Shown here: in pieces, positions 55,597 through 64,000 of the stretch | Layout of the letters: each line of letters opens with the position of its first letter | Position numbering within the stretch: position 1 is the stretch's first letter | Assembly: GCA_963826975.1 (NCBI GenBank) | Contig: CAWGZJ010000022.1 | Span: 62,001-126,000 of the forward strand | Origin: Palsa-883 sp963826975 | GTDB taxonomy: Bacteria; Pseudomonadota; Alphaproteobacteria; Acetobacterales; Acetobacteraceae | Length of the DNA: 64,000 nt | Direction of reading: 5' to 3' | Program-made: the position numbers and the translations under genes | Notes under the pieces: generated by a model | Database searches by the model: none | What the model was told of the DNA's origin: nothing | Seen by the model: only the letters and a program-made list of their open reading frames with translations

Positions 55597-56271
55597 CTAC
55601 GCTGCACGGGCTATCTGACCGCGCAAGGCCGGCAGAAGGTCGGAGGGTTCAGGCCGGCGCGTGTAGTCCGGGTTGACCTCCGCGTAGCGGATGACCCCGC
55701 CCTGGCCGATCACAAACCGGCCCGGCATCGGCAGTGTCCAGCTCGTGTCGCCGTTGAAGGCCGGCAGGTCGTTCTTGCGGCTTTTGTACAGCTCGATCAG
55801 ATAGTCCGGCAACGCGAAACGCAGCCCGAAGGCGGCCGCCGTCTCGTTGCCTGGGTCGGACAAGATTGGAAAATCAAGCCCGTTGGCGCGTTGCGACTTG
55901 CGACTGTTCACGGCATTTTGTGGGGAGATTGCCACGAGCTGCGCGCCGAGCTCGCGGAACGCCGGCAATGCCTCCTGCGATGCCTGCAGTTCCATATTGC
56001 AGTACGGACACCAGACACCGCGGTAGAAGCTCACGACGAGCAGACCTTGCGAGAGCAGCTCGGGCGCGGGGACGGTCTTGCCGTTGGCTTCCTTCAGTAC
56101 GAAGGACGGAACCTTCTCGCCTAATCTGCAAGACAGCATCTCGCCGAAGTCACAATTCACGCCGCCGATTACCACGTTGCCGCCTTGCGCGACGATGTCC
56201 TCGGCTAGCCTCTCACCGATGCCGTGCGCTCCTCCTGTGACTACGGTTGTCGTGCCAGCAACGGCACTCAT
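55597..56271 (-). CDS. Chimeric protein: SDR N-terminus fused to a peroxiredoxin-like domain
   Basis: 224 residues. Residues 1-40 (TTTVVTGGAHGIGERLAEDI, then GNVVIGGVN) are the first beta-alpha-beta of a short-chain dehydrogenase, including TGxxxGIG. From about residue 47 the protein is an AhpC/TSA-type peroxiredoxin-like protein: LGEKVPSFVLKEANGKTV, SFYRGVWCPYCNMELQASQE with a CPYC pair, LVAISPQNAVNSRKSQRANG, WTLPMPGRFVIGQGGVIRYA, EVNPDYTRRP. The usual helical leader of that family is replaced by the SDR piece, in frame. AAGGAAG before ATG 56271 gives a good start. Probably born by deletion between two genes. Confidence 0.8.
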   Translation of the reverse strand: MSAVAGTTTVVTGGAHGIGERLAEDIVAQGGNVVIGGVNCDFGEMLSCRLGEKVPSFVLKEANGKTVPAPELLSQGLLVVSFYRGVWCPYCNMELQASQEALPAFRELGAQLVAISPQNAVNSRKSQRANGLDFPILSDPGNETAAAFGLRFALPDYLIELYKSRKNDLPAFNGDTSWTLPMPGRFVIGQGGVIRYAEVNPDYTRRPEPSDLLPALRGQIARAA

Positions 56272-56391
56272 CGATCTACTTCCTTCATTGAGCTTCTTAG
56301 AATTAGCGCCTGGGCCTCAGGAGTGCGGCTCCGGGGAGCGCGGAGCAGAGCACTCCCGAAACCAGGGGATCGCGAGAGCCGACCAACGATT

Positions 56392-57141
56392 TCAAACCGC
56401 GGTCATGCCGCCATCGACGGGGAAGTCGACGCCTGCGACGAAGCTTGCCTCGTCAGAGGCAAGGAAAACGGCGGCCGCTGCGATCTCCTCCGGGCGGCCA
56501 AGCCGCTTGAGCGCGACCCTCGCAGCATCCGCGGCCTTCAGCTCGGCAACCATGTCGGGGGTCGGCGCCACCTGTTCAAAGATCGGCGTGTCGATCGGGC
56601 CCGGGCAGATCGCGTTTACCCGGATCCCACGATCCGCCAGCTCGGGCGTCCACGAGCGGACGAACGAGCCGACTGCCGCCTTGGTGGCACTGTAGACACC
56701 CAGACCGGCGATGCCCTTCCTGTCGGCGATCGAGGTGACAACGATGATCGACGCGCCATCATTCAGAAGCGGGAGTGCCTTGCTGACTGTGAAGGCCAGG
56801 CCCCGCGTGTTGACCGCAAACTGCTTGTCGAAGCTTTCCTCCGTCATCTGGGCGAGCGGCTGAGGATCGACGATGCCCGCCGCGGCGAAGAGGATATCGA
56901 TCCTGCTCTTTTCGCTGGCGACCTTGGCGTAGAGCCGGTCGAGGTCTTCGAGCTTGCGGACGTCGCCCTGTACACCGGCGATATTCCGGCCGATGGAGGT
57001 GACCGTCCTGTCCAGTTCTTCTTGGCGGCGGGCGAAGACATAGACGAACGCCCCTTCCGCGACGAACCGCTGCGTCGCCGCCAGTCCAATTCCGCTGGTG
57101 CCGCCGGTAATCACGGCGACCTTATTTTGGAGTCTCGACAT
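56392..57141 (-). CDS. Short-chain dehydrogenase/reductase
   Basis: 249 residues. VAVITGGTSGIGLAATQRFV, DILFAAAGIVDPQPL, catalytic Ser in VVTSIADRKG and YSATK, RVNAICPGPIDTPIFEQV. Divergent from a LysR regulator with 202 bases between, the usual layout for a regulated target. Substrate unknown. 120 bases upstream of the chimera. Confidence 0.9.
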   Translation of the reverse strand: MSRLQNKVAVITGGTSGIGLAATQRFVAEGAFVYVFARRQEELDRTVTSIGRNIAGVQGDVRKLEDLDRLYAKVASEKSRIDILFAAAGIVDPQPLAQMTEESFDKQFAVNTRGLAFTVSKALPLLNDGASIIVVTSIADRKGIAGLGVYSATKAAVGSFVRSWTPELADRGIRVNAICPGPIDTPIFEQVAPTPDMVAELKAADAARVALKRLGRPEEIAAAAVFLASDEASFVAGVDFPVDGGMTAV

Positions 57142-57247
57142 CGTTGCTTCCCTATCGCTGGAGCCCGGCTCGGCGTGAGCTGTAGCCGGCCACTCAAGGC
57201 GGCCGCGGCGCCTCGCGCGGCGAGATCCGCCTCTCCCGAATATGTGC

Positions 57248-57267
57248 CGACGGCTTGGATGCCGTCG
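57248..57267. promoter_or_regulatory. Palindrome in the LysR/SDR divergent region
   Basis: A perfect 7-bp inverted repeat CGACGGC / GCCGTCG with a 6-base spacer. A second one, ATTCC-N5-GGAAT (about 57324-57338), overlaps the ribosome site of the LysR gene. Either may be a regulator-binding site; binding is inferred only from position. Confidence 0.35.
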
Positions 57268-57343
57268 CGATGAACGTGAGGCGCCGAGGGTTGGCGCGGC
57301 AGACGCGGTGAGGTCATAAACCTCATTCCTTGGAGGAATAGGG

Positions 57344-58255
57344 ATGGACCGGCTGGCCGCGATGGAAACCTTCGTCCGCGTTGTCGAGACCGGATCGTTT
57401 TCGGCTGCGGCACGGACACTGAATGTCGGTCAACCGGCGGTGTCCAAGACCGTCGCACAGCTGGAGGAGCGTCTGGGCGTGCGGCTGCTGATGCGCTCGA
57501 CGCGAGCGGTGTCGCCGACCGAGGCCGGGCGGAACTTCTATGACCATGCGAAGCGCGCGATCGAGGAAGCGAACGAGGCCGACACGGCCGCACGCGGCGC
57601 CGACGCGAGCCTGACCGGCCAGCTGCGGATTTCGGCGGCGGTGACCTTTGCGCGTTTGCACGTCGTCCCACGCCTGCCGACATTCCTTGCGGCGCATCCT
57701 GACCTGACGATGGACGTGATCCTCGATGATCGGGTGATCGACCTGGTCGAGGAGGGCGTGGATGTGGCGCTGCGCATGGGTACGCTTGCCGACTCGTCAC
57801 TGACGGCACGGAAGCTCGCGTCTGCTCCGCGATGCGTGGTCGGAACCGCCGCCTATTTCGCGCGGGCGGGCGTGCCGGCTACGCCAGCCGAACTGGCGGA
57901 GCACTCCGTGGTTGTCTACGTCCCGGACTCAGCAGGCGACACCTACACGTTCCGGCAGGGTGCAACCGAACTGTCGGTCAGCGTATCGGGCCGGTTGCGC
58001 GTCAGCGCGGCCGAGGGCGTGCGGGCTGGCGTCATGGCCGGCATGGGCGTGACGATCGCCTCGGCCTGGATGTTCAGCCCCGAGCTTGAGTCGGGCGAGG
58101 TACGCGCGGTGCTGACGGACTGGACGCTGCCGTCGATCGATCTGTTCGCGGTTTACCCGACGGGCCGGATGCCAAGCGCCAAGGCCCGTGCGTTCGCTGC
58201 CTTCGTCGAAGCGGAGTTGAAGGCGTGGCGTTTCCCTGACCGCGGGTCCCTGTGA
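57344..58255 (+). CDS. LysR-family transcriptional regulator
   Basis: 303 residues. N-terminal helix-turn-helix (METFVRVVETGSFSAAARTL, VGQPAVSKTVAQLEERLGVR), a linker helix, and a periplasmic-binding-like effector domain (GQLRISAAVTFARLHVVPRL onwards), ending GRMPSAKARAFAAFVEAEL. The usual family for control of a divergent short-chain dehydrogenase gene. TTGGAGGAA precedes ATG 57344. Confidence 0.93.
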   Translation: MDRLAAMETFVRVVETGSFSAAARTLNVGQPAVSKTVAQLEERLGVRLLMRSTRAVSPTEAGRNFYDHAKRAIEEANEADTAARGADASLTGQLRISAAVTFARLHVVPRLPTFLAAHPDLTMDVILDDRVIDLVEEGVDVALRMGTLADSSLTARKLASAPRCVVGTAAYFARAGVPATPAELAEHSVVVYVPDSAGDTYTFRQGATELSVSVSGRLRVSAAEGVRAGVMAGMGVTIASAWMFSPELESGEVRAVLTDWTLPSIDLFAVYPTGRMPSAKARAFAAFVEAELKAWRFPDRGSL

Positions 58256-58331
58256 GGCGCCCACAAGCGACCCGGCACCGCTGGTTTGCATCGGTAGCTG
58301 ACGTTCCAACCGAAATGCACTCGGACGAGCG

Positions 58332-59447
58332 TTACAGCACCGCCACGGTCTGCGCTTCCAGCGCCGCCGGATCGATCGTGATGCCGATCCCCGGCCTGTC
58401 AGGCACGCGCACGCAGCCGCCGCCGGCGCGCAACACGTCGGCGACGACGTCCTGCTCCAGCGCGTAGCTCGGCATGTAAAACTCACAGCCGAGCGTCACG
58501 TTGGGCAGCGTGCTCAGCACATGCGCGGCGGCGGCCAGCGCGATGCCGCCCTCCCATAGCGTGCCGCCGTAGGTCGGCCACCCGGCGGCCGCGGCGACCG
58601 CGTCTAGCGCCCTCGCCGGACCGATGCCGCCGCACTTGCCCAGCTTGATCGAGACGCAGTCGGCGATGCCGTCGCGCGCGGCGCGCAGCATCTCGGCGGC
58701 ATCGTAGACGCTTTCGTCGGCCATGATCGGCGTGTCGAGCGCGGCGGCGAGCGCGGCCATCGCGGGTTCCTGGCCGCGTGCCACGGGCTGCTCGATGAAG
58801 GTCGGGCGCAGGGTCTCGACGTCGCGTAGCCGGACCAGCGCATCGAACGGGTCCAGCCCCTGGTTGTAGTCGACCCGCAGATCGAGATCGGGCAGCGCAT
58901 CACGCAGCGCGGCGAGGCGGCGCAGATCCTCGGCGTGCCCGGCAAAGCCGGTCTTCACCTTCAGGATCCGGTGGCCCTGGCCGAACATCTCCTTCGCGCG
59001 CGCCAGATCGGCGGCGAAATCGGGATCCGCGATGGAGAACGACAATGGGATAGTGTCGCGAACCGCGCCGCCCAGCAGCGCATGCAGCGGGGCGTTCGCA
59101 CGTTGGCCGGCGATGTCCCACAGCGCCATCTCGATGGCCGATTTGGCCTCCGGATGGAACGCTATGGCATGCGCGCAATCGAGCATGCGCGCGGCGATTG
59201 CGGCCGGGTCGGCGCCGAGCAGCGCCGGGCGCAGGGCCGCGTCCAGCGCGCCCAGGGTTGTCTCGGCGACATTGCCGAACGGCGCCCAGGGCGCTGCCTC
59301 GCCCCAGCCGATCAGGCCGTCGGCGGTGCGGATCGTCACGATGACGCGGCGCACCGCGCGCGAAATCGCGCCGGATCCGTGGCTGCGCGCGTTGCGGATG
59401 CGGCTTTCGATGAGCCGCAGCGCGATGTGGTCGATCCGGTCGGTCAT
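58332..59447 (-). CDS. Enolase-superfamily enzyme (muconate cycloisomerase/dipeptide epimerase group)
   Basis: 371 residues. Capping domain (SRAVRRVIVTIRTADGLIGW) and a TIM barrel with the MLE-group residues: KVKTG (first Lys pair), metal ligands in DYNQG, EQP and DES, second Lys in SIKLGKCGG. The final GGTLWEGGIALAAAAHVLST is typical. Members include cis,cis-muconate cycloisomerase, o-succinylbenzoate synthase and L-Ala-D/L-Glu epimerase; which one cannot be said. No close operon partner. Confidence 0.85.
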   Translation of the reverse strand: MTDRIDHIALRLIESRIRNARSHGSGAISRAVRRVIVTIRTADGLIGWGEAAPWAPFGNVAETTLGALDAALRPALLGADPAAIAARMLDCAHAIAFHPEAKSAIEMALWDIAGQRANAPLHALLGGAVRDTIPLSFSIADPDFAADLARAKEMFGQGHRILKVKTGFAGHAEDLRRLAALRDALPDLDLRVDYNQGLDPFDALVRLRDVETLRPTFIEQPVARGQEPAMAALAAALDTPIMADESVYDAAEMLRAARDGIADCVSIKLGKCGGIGPARALDAVAAAAGWPTYGGTLWEGGIALAAAAHVLSTLPNVTLGCEFYMPSYALEQDVVADVLRAGGGCVRVPDRPGIGITIDPAALEAQTVAVL

Positions 59448-59580
59448 TTTGCCCCCTCTTCCCCCCGGGCGCCTTACCTCCGGGCGCCGCCATTTAATCC
59501 GGCCAGCGTTAACCTTCCACTAGCGAGTTGGCGCCCAGCATCGTCGCGGATCGAACCAACCGCGAGGATACAAGAGTTGC

Positions 59581-61968
59581 ATGCTGCGGGTCGTCGCCTG
59601 CATTGCCCTCTATCATAACCCGCTGCTGGTGGCCCTGGCAGCGGTGATCTGCGCATTGGCGTGCCTGGCCTACGTCAACATGCTGGGCCGCGCCGCGGCG
59701 GGGCATGACACCCTGCGAAGAGCATGGGTGGCGGCCGCCTCCGTGGTGTTCGGCTGCGGTGTCTGGGCCACTCATTTCGTCGCCATGATGGGGTTCGAAA
59801 CCAGCGTGGCGGCTGTGTATTCGCTGGGTGCGACAGCGATTTCCCTGGTTTTGGTGATCGTGGGCAGCGCGGCGGCTTCCCTGGCGTGGGTGCAGGGCGC
59901 CGAGCCGACCGGGAGGCCCACCGCATGGGGTGTCCTGGGCGGGGTACTGATCGGGGTGAGCATTGCGGCAATGCACTTCACCGGCATGGAGGCGCTGCGG
60001 CCGGCCGGAACGTTGGTTTTCGATTACGATTTTGTCGTCACATCGATCGTGATCGGCATATTGCTGTCGGTCGCGGCAATGCTCGCCGCCGGGTCGCGGC
60101 AGCGGGCCTTGGCGACCGGTCTGCTGGTTTTGGGGATATGTGGACTCCATTTCACCGCGATGGCCGGGGTCCAGTTGTATTCGTGGACGTCGGGTGATTC
60201 GGACGGCGAACTGGTGGCGAGCGGTGGTCTGGCGGTCGCGATTGGCGGTATCGCCTTGTTCATCCTGCTGCTAAGCTTGGCGGGAACCGCGGTGGATGCA
60301 CATCTGACCCGGCTGGCAACGAACGAAGCCAGCCGGCTGCGCCAGTTCTCCGAGGCGACGTTCGAGGGCATCCTGTTCTGCCGGCGGGGCCTTATCATGG
60401 ACGCCAACGGCGCGCTCGGCCGGATGGGTGGCTGGGATCCGAAGGCGCTCGTCGGGCTCCCGCTGGAGCAGTTGTTCGTGGCGGAAGCTCGAGACCTGCT
60501 CTACCCGGTCGCCGCGGGCGCTCGGACGGAGGCCACTGAAACAGCACTGCTCACACATGACGGCTCGGCCTGCCCGGTCGAACTGCTGAGCCGCTCGATC
60601 ACTCAGAACGGCGAGCCGACGGCCGTGGTGGTGGTGCGCGACATCTCCGAGCGCAAGGCGGCGGAGCAGCGCATCGGCGAATTGGCGCACTACGATGTGT
60701 TGACCGGCTGCGCCAATCGCGTGCTGTTCCGCGACCGGTTGGCGCAGGCGCTGGCGATGGCCGAGCGGTCCGGGCACGACGTTGCGCTGCTGTACTGTGG
60801 CCTTGACCGGTTCACCGAGGTCAACGACCTGCTGGGCCACACGGTCGGCGACCGGGTGCTGATCGAGGTGGCCAACCGACTGAGCGCGCGGTTGCGCGAC
60901 ACCGACACGCTGGCCCGGCTTGGTGGCGACGAGTTCGCCGTCATCCAGCCGCGGATCGAGGCCCCGGATGATGCGGCGGTGCTGGCGGAGCGGCTGCTCA
61001 GCGGCCTGGCTGAGCCATTGGAGATTGACGGGCAGCAGATCCTGATCGGCATGACCGTCGGCATTGCGCTGCATCCGCAGAACGGTGCCACCGGTGAGAC
61101 ATTGCTGCGCGCCGCCGATGTGGCGCTGCGCCGCGGCAAGCAGGAGCGGCGCGGCGCGAGCCACTTCTATACGCCGGGCATGGACAGCGAATTGATGGAG
61201 CGCCTGGCGCTGGAACGCGATCTGCCGCAGGCGATCGCGCGCGGGGAGATGCGGCTGCACTACCAGCCGATATTCGAGGTGGGAAGCCGCAGGCTGGTGG
61301 GCCACGAGGCGCTGCTGCGGTGGCAGCACGCCGAGCGGGGGGCGGTTTCGCCCGGCATCTTCGTGCCGTTGGCCGAACGGAATCGCCAGATCGTGCCGAT
61401 CGGGCAATGGGTGCTGCGGACCGCCTGCGCCGCCGTCGCGGCGGTACCGGGGGTCTCGCGGATCGCGGTAAACCTGTCGCCGGTGCAGGTGCGGATGGAC
61501 GACCTGCCGCAGCTGGTTGAGGACGTTCTGCGCGAGACCGGCCTGGCGCCGGAACGGCTGGAACTGGAGATCACCGAGGGTGTGCTGATCGAAGAAACGG
61601 CACGCACGCTATCCATGCTGCGCGCGCTGAAGCGGCTGGGCGTGCGTATCGTGCTGGATGATTTCGGCACCGGATTCTCCAGCCTGAGTTATCTGCGCCG
61701 CTTCCCGTTCGACAAGCTGAAGATCGATCAATCGTTCATGAAGGATCTTGGCGAGGACGGCGAATCAGACGCTATCGTGCGTGCCATCCTGGCGCTTGCT
61801 CACAGCCTGCGGCTGGAGGTGACGGCCGAGGGCGTTGAGACCGAAACACAGCTTCGCATGTTGCAGCATTATGGCTGCGACCAGGTGCAGGGCTTCCTGC
61901 TTGGGCGGCCGGGGCCTGATTTTGTTACCGACACGATTGGCGTGACGCCTGAGGTTGCGGCGGCCTGA
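59581..61968 (+). CDS. MHYT-PAS-GGDEF-EAL cyclic-di-GMP signalling membrane protein
   Basis: 795 residues. Residues about 10-235: seven-helix MHYT sensor with three repeats carrying HFVAMM, HFTGME and HFTAMA (proposed metal/gas ligands). About 250-360: PAS. About 365-525: diguanylate cyclase domain with an intact LARLGGDEFAVIQ. About 535-785: phosphodiesterase domain with EALLRW, ELEITEGVLI, DDFGTGFSSLSYL and KIDQSFMKDL. Both catalytic motifs look complete, so it could be bifunctional. Monocistronic. Confidence 0.93.
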   Translation: MLRVVACIALYHNPLLVALAAVICALACLAYVNMLGRAAAGHDTLRRAWVAAASVVFGCGVWATHFVAMMGFETSVAAVYSLGATAISLVLVIVGSAAASLAWVQGAEPTGRPTAWGVLGGVLIGVSIAAMHFTGMEALRPAGTLVFDYDFVVTSIVIGILLSVAAMLAAGSRQRALATGLLVLGICGLHFTAMAGVQLYSWTSGDSDGELVASGGLAVAIGGIALFILLLSLAGTAVDAHLTRLATNEASRLRQFSEATFEGILFCRRGLIMDANGALGRMGGWDPKALVGLPLEQLFVAEARDLLYPVAAGARTEATETALLTHDGSACPVELLSRSITQNGEPTAVVVVRDISERKAAEQRIGELAHYDVLTGCANRVLFRDRLAQALAMAERSGHDVALLYCGLDRFTEVNDLLGHTVGDRVLIEVANRLSARLRDTDTLARLGGDEFAVIQPRIEAPDDAAVLAERLLSGLAEPLEIDGQQILIGMTVGIALHPQNGATGETLLRAADVALRRGKQERRGASHFYTPGMDSELMERLALERDLPQAIARGEMRLHYQPIFEVGSRRLVGHEALLRWQHAERGAVSPGIFVPLAERNRQIVPIGQWVLRTACAAVAAVPGVSRIAVNLSPVQVRMDDLPQLVEDVLRETGLAPERLELEITEGVLIEETARTLSMLRALKRLGVRIVLDDFGTGFSSLSYLRRFPFDKLKIDQSFMKDLGEDGESDAIVRAILALAHSLRLEVTAEGVETETQLRMLQHYGCDQVQGFLLGRPGPDFVTDTIGVTPEVAAA

Positions 61969-62035
61969 GCGTGGTTCGTCAGGCGCGATCGCCGCTTGTG
62001 GCGCCCGGGTTCCGACCGAGTTTTGCGACGCACTC

Positions 62036-62380
62036 TCAGCCGTGCCGGGCGCGGCTGTCGGCGGGCGCCTGCTCGCGCTGGTGCATGCCGTAGTCGCGGA
62101 CAACACCGGCAATGCGCAGCCGATAATCGCGGAACACGCCGGCGCGGCCCTGTGCCTGCGCGGCGCGGTGCTCCATCGTGTTGCGCCAGGCCTGCACCGC
62201 GGCCTCGTCGCGAAAGAAGGACAGCGACAGGATCTTGCCCGGTTCCGACAGGCTTTCGAACCGCTCGATCGAAATGAAGCCATCGATCTGCTCCAGCAAC
62301 GGGCGCAGCGCCGCGGCCAGGTCGAGGTAGTTCTGCTTGCGGTCGGGCGCGGGCCAGACCTCGAAGATCACCGCGATCAT
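62036..62380 (-). CDS. Antibiotic biosynthesis monooxygenase (ABM) domain protein
   Basis: 114 residues, ferredoxin-like fold: IAVIFEVWPAPDRKQNYLDL, LEQIDGFISIERFESLSEPG, SFFRDEAAVQAWRNTMEHR. Proteins of this type are small cofactor-free monooxygenases or haem/lipid-binding proteins; role unknown. 49 bases after the NIPSNAP gene, likely cotranscribed. Confidence 0.85.
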   Translation of the reverse strand: MIAVIFEVWPAPDRKQNYLDLAAALRPLLEQIDGFISIERFESLSEPGKILSLSFFRDEAAVQAWRNTMEHRAAQAQGRAGVFRDYRLRIAGVVRDYGMHQREQAPADSRARHG

Positions 62381-62429
62381 CCGTTTGCCTCCTTGATCCA
62401 GGGCGGCACACGCATCATGCCGACGGCCA

Positions 62430-62735
62430 TTATGCCACCTGGCGCAGGAATGTGCGCTCCTCGGTCAGGATGAAGCGCTGCTCCTCGGCAAAGCGGAAGT
62501 TGGCCTGGCTCTCGCTGTCGCCGCGCAGGCGTGCCCGATACGCCTCGTACTCCGCCAGGCTGGGGAAGGAAATCAGCCCGTAGGCGATGTTGTTGGTGCC
62601 CTCGTGCGGCATCCAGTAGCCGACCAGGTCGCCGCCGCATTTCGGGATGAGTTCGAGCCAGCGCCGCGCGTAGGCCTCGAACGCGTCGCGCTTGAATGGG
62701 TCGATCTGGTAGCGGATGAAGACGGTGAGGGTCAT
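62430..62735 (-). CDS. NIPSNAP family protein
   Basis: 101 residues, dimeric ferredoxin-like fold: VFIRYQIDPFKRDAFEAYAR, DLVGYWMPHEGTNNIAYGLI, SLAEYEAYRARL. AGGAGG lies 7 bases before ATG 62735, which settles the start. Function unknown; NIPSNAP genes are often near ABM-fold genes and catabolic genes. Confidence 0.87.
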   Translation of the reverse strand: MTLTVFIRYQIDPFKRDAFEAYARRWLELIPKCGGDLVGYWMPHEGTNNIAYGLISFPSLAEYEAYRARLRGDSESQANFRFAEEQRFILTEERTFLRQVA

Positions 62736-62836
62736 GGCGTGCCTCCTGCGGTGGCTGTGCGACGATCCTGCCCGATCGGCGCACGGGCATGCTTCGCCGC
62801 CTGTCGAAATGGCACCGCGTCGCCACCGTGATCGCC

Positions 62837-62905
62837 CCTGCGGTCGTGGTCCCCCCCTGCGGTCGTGGTCCCCCCTTCCGTCATGGTCCCCCCTGCCGCC
62901 ATGCC
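62837..62905. repeat. Short tandem repeat, 19-base period
   Basis: About three and a half copies of CCTGCGGTCGTGGTCCCCC with decay towards the 3' end. It lies in the 263-base gap between the NIPSNAP and nucleoside hydrolase genes. Too short and GC-repetitive for a CRISPR; no spacers. Confidence 0.7.
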
Positions 62906-62998
62906 TGGGCTTGACCCCGACATCCCACGCGGCACCGTGCTGGCGGGGATGCCCGGCGGGTCGCGCGCGGGCAGGACGTAGAGAGGAGCGCAAATACC

Positions 62999-63946
62999 TT
63001 GCCGATACAGGACAAAATCCCGGTCATCCTCGACTGCGATCCCGGCACCGACGACGTCTTCGCCCTGTTTCTGGCGCTGGCTTCGCCGGAGATCGAGCTG
63101 CTGGCGGTGACGGTCGCCGGTGGCAATGTCGGGCTGGACCGCACGCTACCGAACGCCCTGGCGCTGATGGCGTTGGCCGGCGCGCCGGGGCGGCCGCCAG
63201 TGCCGGTGTTCGCCGGCGCGGACCGCCCGCTGCTCGGCAGTTTTGCCCCCGAGGTGCGCGTGCATGGTGTCGATGGGCTCGGGGGCGTGGCGCTGCCCGC
63301 CGGCGGGACCGCGGCGCCAGAACTGGCGGCGGATGCGATACGGCGCATTCTGCGCGCGGCGGCGCAACCCGTGACGCTGGTGGGGATCGCACCGGTGACC
63401 AACCTCGCCTTGGCGCTGATCACCGAGCCGGCGCTCGCGGCGAAGGTCGAGCGCATCGTGCTGATGAGCGGCGCCTGGAGCGAGGGCAACGCCACGCCGG
63501 CCGCCGAATTCAACGCGCTGAACGATCCCGAGGCGTTGGCGATCGTGCTGGCCTGCGGCCGGCCGGTGGTGCTGGTGACGCTGGAGCTGACCGCGCAGGC
63601 GCTATGCACGCCAGCTCGGCTGGCGGCGCTGCGGACTGGCGGTGGCGGGCGGTGTCTGCGCGCCGCGTGCGATATCCAGGCCACCGTGCCGTTGTCGCGG
63701 CGCCTTGGCGGGCGTGGCGCGGCGTTGCACGATCCGTGCGCGATTGCGTGGCTGCTGCGGCCGGACCTGTTCACCGGGCGCGACTGCGCGGTGGAGGTCG
63801 ATCTCGGGCCGGGACCGGGACGCGGGCGGACGGTGATCGACCGATGGGGGCGCACCGGCCGGCCGGCCAACGTGGTGTTGCCGGAGACGCTGGACGCCGA
63901 CGGGTTCTTCGATTTGCTGGGTGCGGCGCTGGTGCAGTTGCCGTAG
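62999..63946 (+). CDS. Nucleoside hydrolase (IunH family)
   Basis: 315 residues. Hydrolyses the N-glycosidic bond of ribonucleosides. N-terminal calcium motif ILDCDPGTDDVFALFLALA, AVTVAGGNVGLDRTLPNALA, MSGAWSEGNATPAAEFNALN and C-terminal HDPCAIAWLL. The start is TTG 62999 with GAGAGGAG about 11 bases upstream; no in-frame ATG is close. The 54 bases after it show only GC-rich repeats (CGTCGCCGCTT twice). Confidence 0.9.
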   Translation: MPIQDKIPVILDCDPGTDDVFALFLALASPEIELLAVTVAGGNVGLDRTLPNALALMALAGAPGRPPVPVFAGADRPLLGSFAPEVRVHGVDGLGGVALPAGGTAAPELAADAIRRILRAAAQPVTLVGIAPVTNLALALITEPALAAKVERIVLMSGAWSEGNATPAAEFNALNDPEALAIVLACGRPVVLVTLELTAQALCTPARLAALRTGGGGRCLRAACDIQATVPLSRRLGGRGAALHDPCAIAWLLRPDLFTGRDCAVEVDLGPGPGRGRTVIDRWGRTGRPANVVLPETLDADGFFDLLGAALVQLP

Positions 63947-64000
63947 CGTCGCCGCTTGCTCGGCGCGGTGCTGGCGCCGCTGGCGCAGCGTCGCCGCTTA

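Noticed and set aside
54209..55618. 469-codon open frame on the plus strand
   Set aside because: Antisense shadow of the FAD oxidoreductase, which has all its motifs on the minus strand.
62837..62905. Possible CRISPR repeats
   Set aside because: The 19-base units are directly adjacent with no spacers; a simple tandem repeat.

Overview
The window looks like chromosomal DNA of a GC-rich alphaproteobacterium. HpnM/HpnN (hopanoid transport), RpoH with the QKKLFFNLR box, FixJ-type response regulators, a bd-type quinol oxidase and many aromatic-degradation genes fit Rhodospirillales, perhaps Acetobacteraceae. That placement is inferred from gene content only. I saw no rRNA, tRNA, CRISPR array, phage module or intact insertion sequence.

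Layout. 0-2.7 kb: the end of cydA and all of cydB, then a gene graveyard with short remnants of lutA, perhaps a lipoyl domain, and poxB. 2.8-11.3 kb: a tight seven-gene plus-strand operon (DUF1275, FUSC exporter, DUF1656, HlyD, NAD malic enzyme, fumarase C, ThrE-type exporter). 11.4-19.3 kb: signalling (a giant Ser/Thr kinase-like/ATPase/histidine kinase split by a frameshift, two response regulators, a truncated winged-helix regulator). 19.6-23.4 kb: hpnN, hpnM and a DUF2147 protein. 23.8-26.9 kb: a Gly-rich exported protein, rpoH and three very small exported or membrane proteins. 27-33.3 kb: a CoA-dependent aromatic pathway of the 2-aminobenzoate/salicylate type (RidA, enoyl-CoA hydratase, SDR, fused flavin monooxygenase/OYE-like reductase, divergent aryl-CoA ligase). 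33.5-45.6 kb: Rieske ferredoxin, two ACMSD-type amidohydrolases, a decaying peptide-type ABC transporter with two tandem binding proteins, and an HpaB-type hydroxylase. 46-53 kb: an unknown Pro-rich protein, a frameshifted EF-G gene and a DUF1800/DUF1501 pair. 53.4-58.3 kb: redox genes beside a LysR regulator, including an SDR-peroxiredoxin chimera. 58.3-64 kb: an enolase-superfamily enzyme, an MHYT-GGDEF-EAL protein, two small ferredoxin-fold proteins and a nucleoside hydrolase.

How it fits together. The 27-45 kb block reads as one aromatic-acid uptake and breakdown island: ligase and monooxygenase/reductase make and dearomatise an aryl-CoA, and ECH, SDR and RidA would finish it. About ten single-base lesions fall within 4.3 kb of the ABC transporter, and further single indels break the ECH, SDR, multi-kinase and EF-G genes. 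Either several genes are decaying or the assembly has local indel errors; raw reads would decide. Inverted-repeat elements (about 45.7, 53.1, 36.3, 33.4, 29.1 and 44.0 kb) fill many gaps, mostly in the same half of the window.
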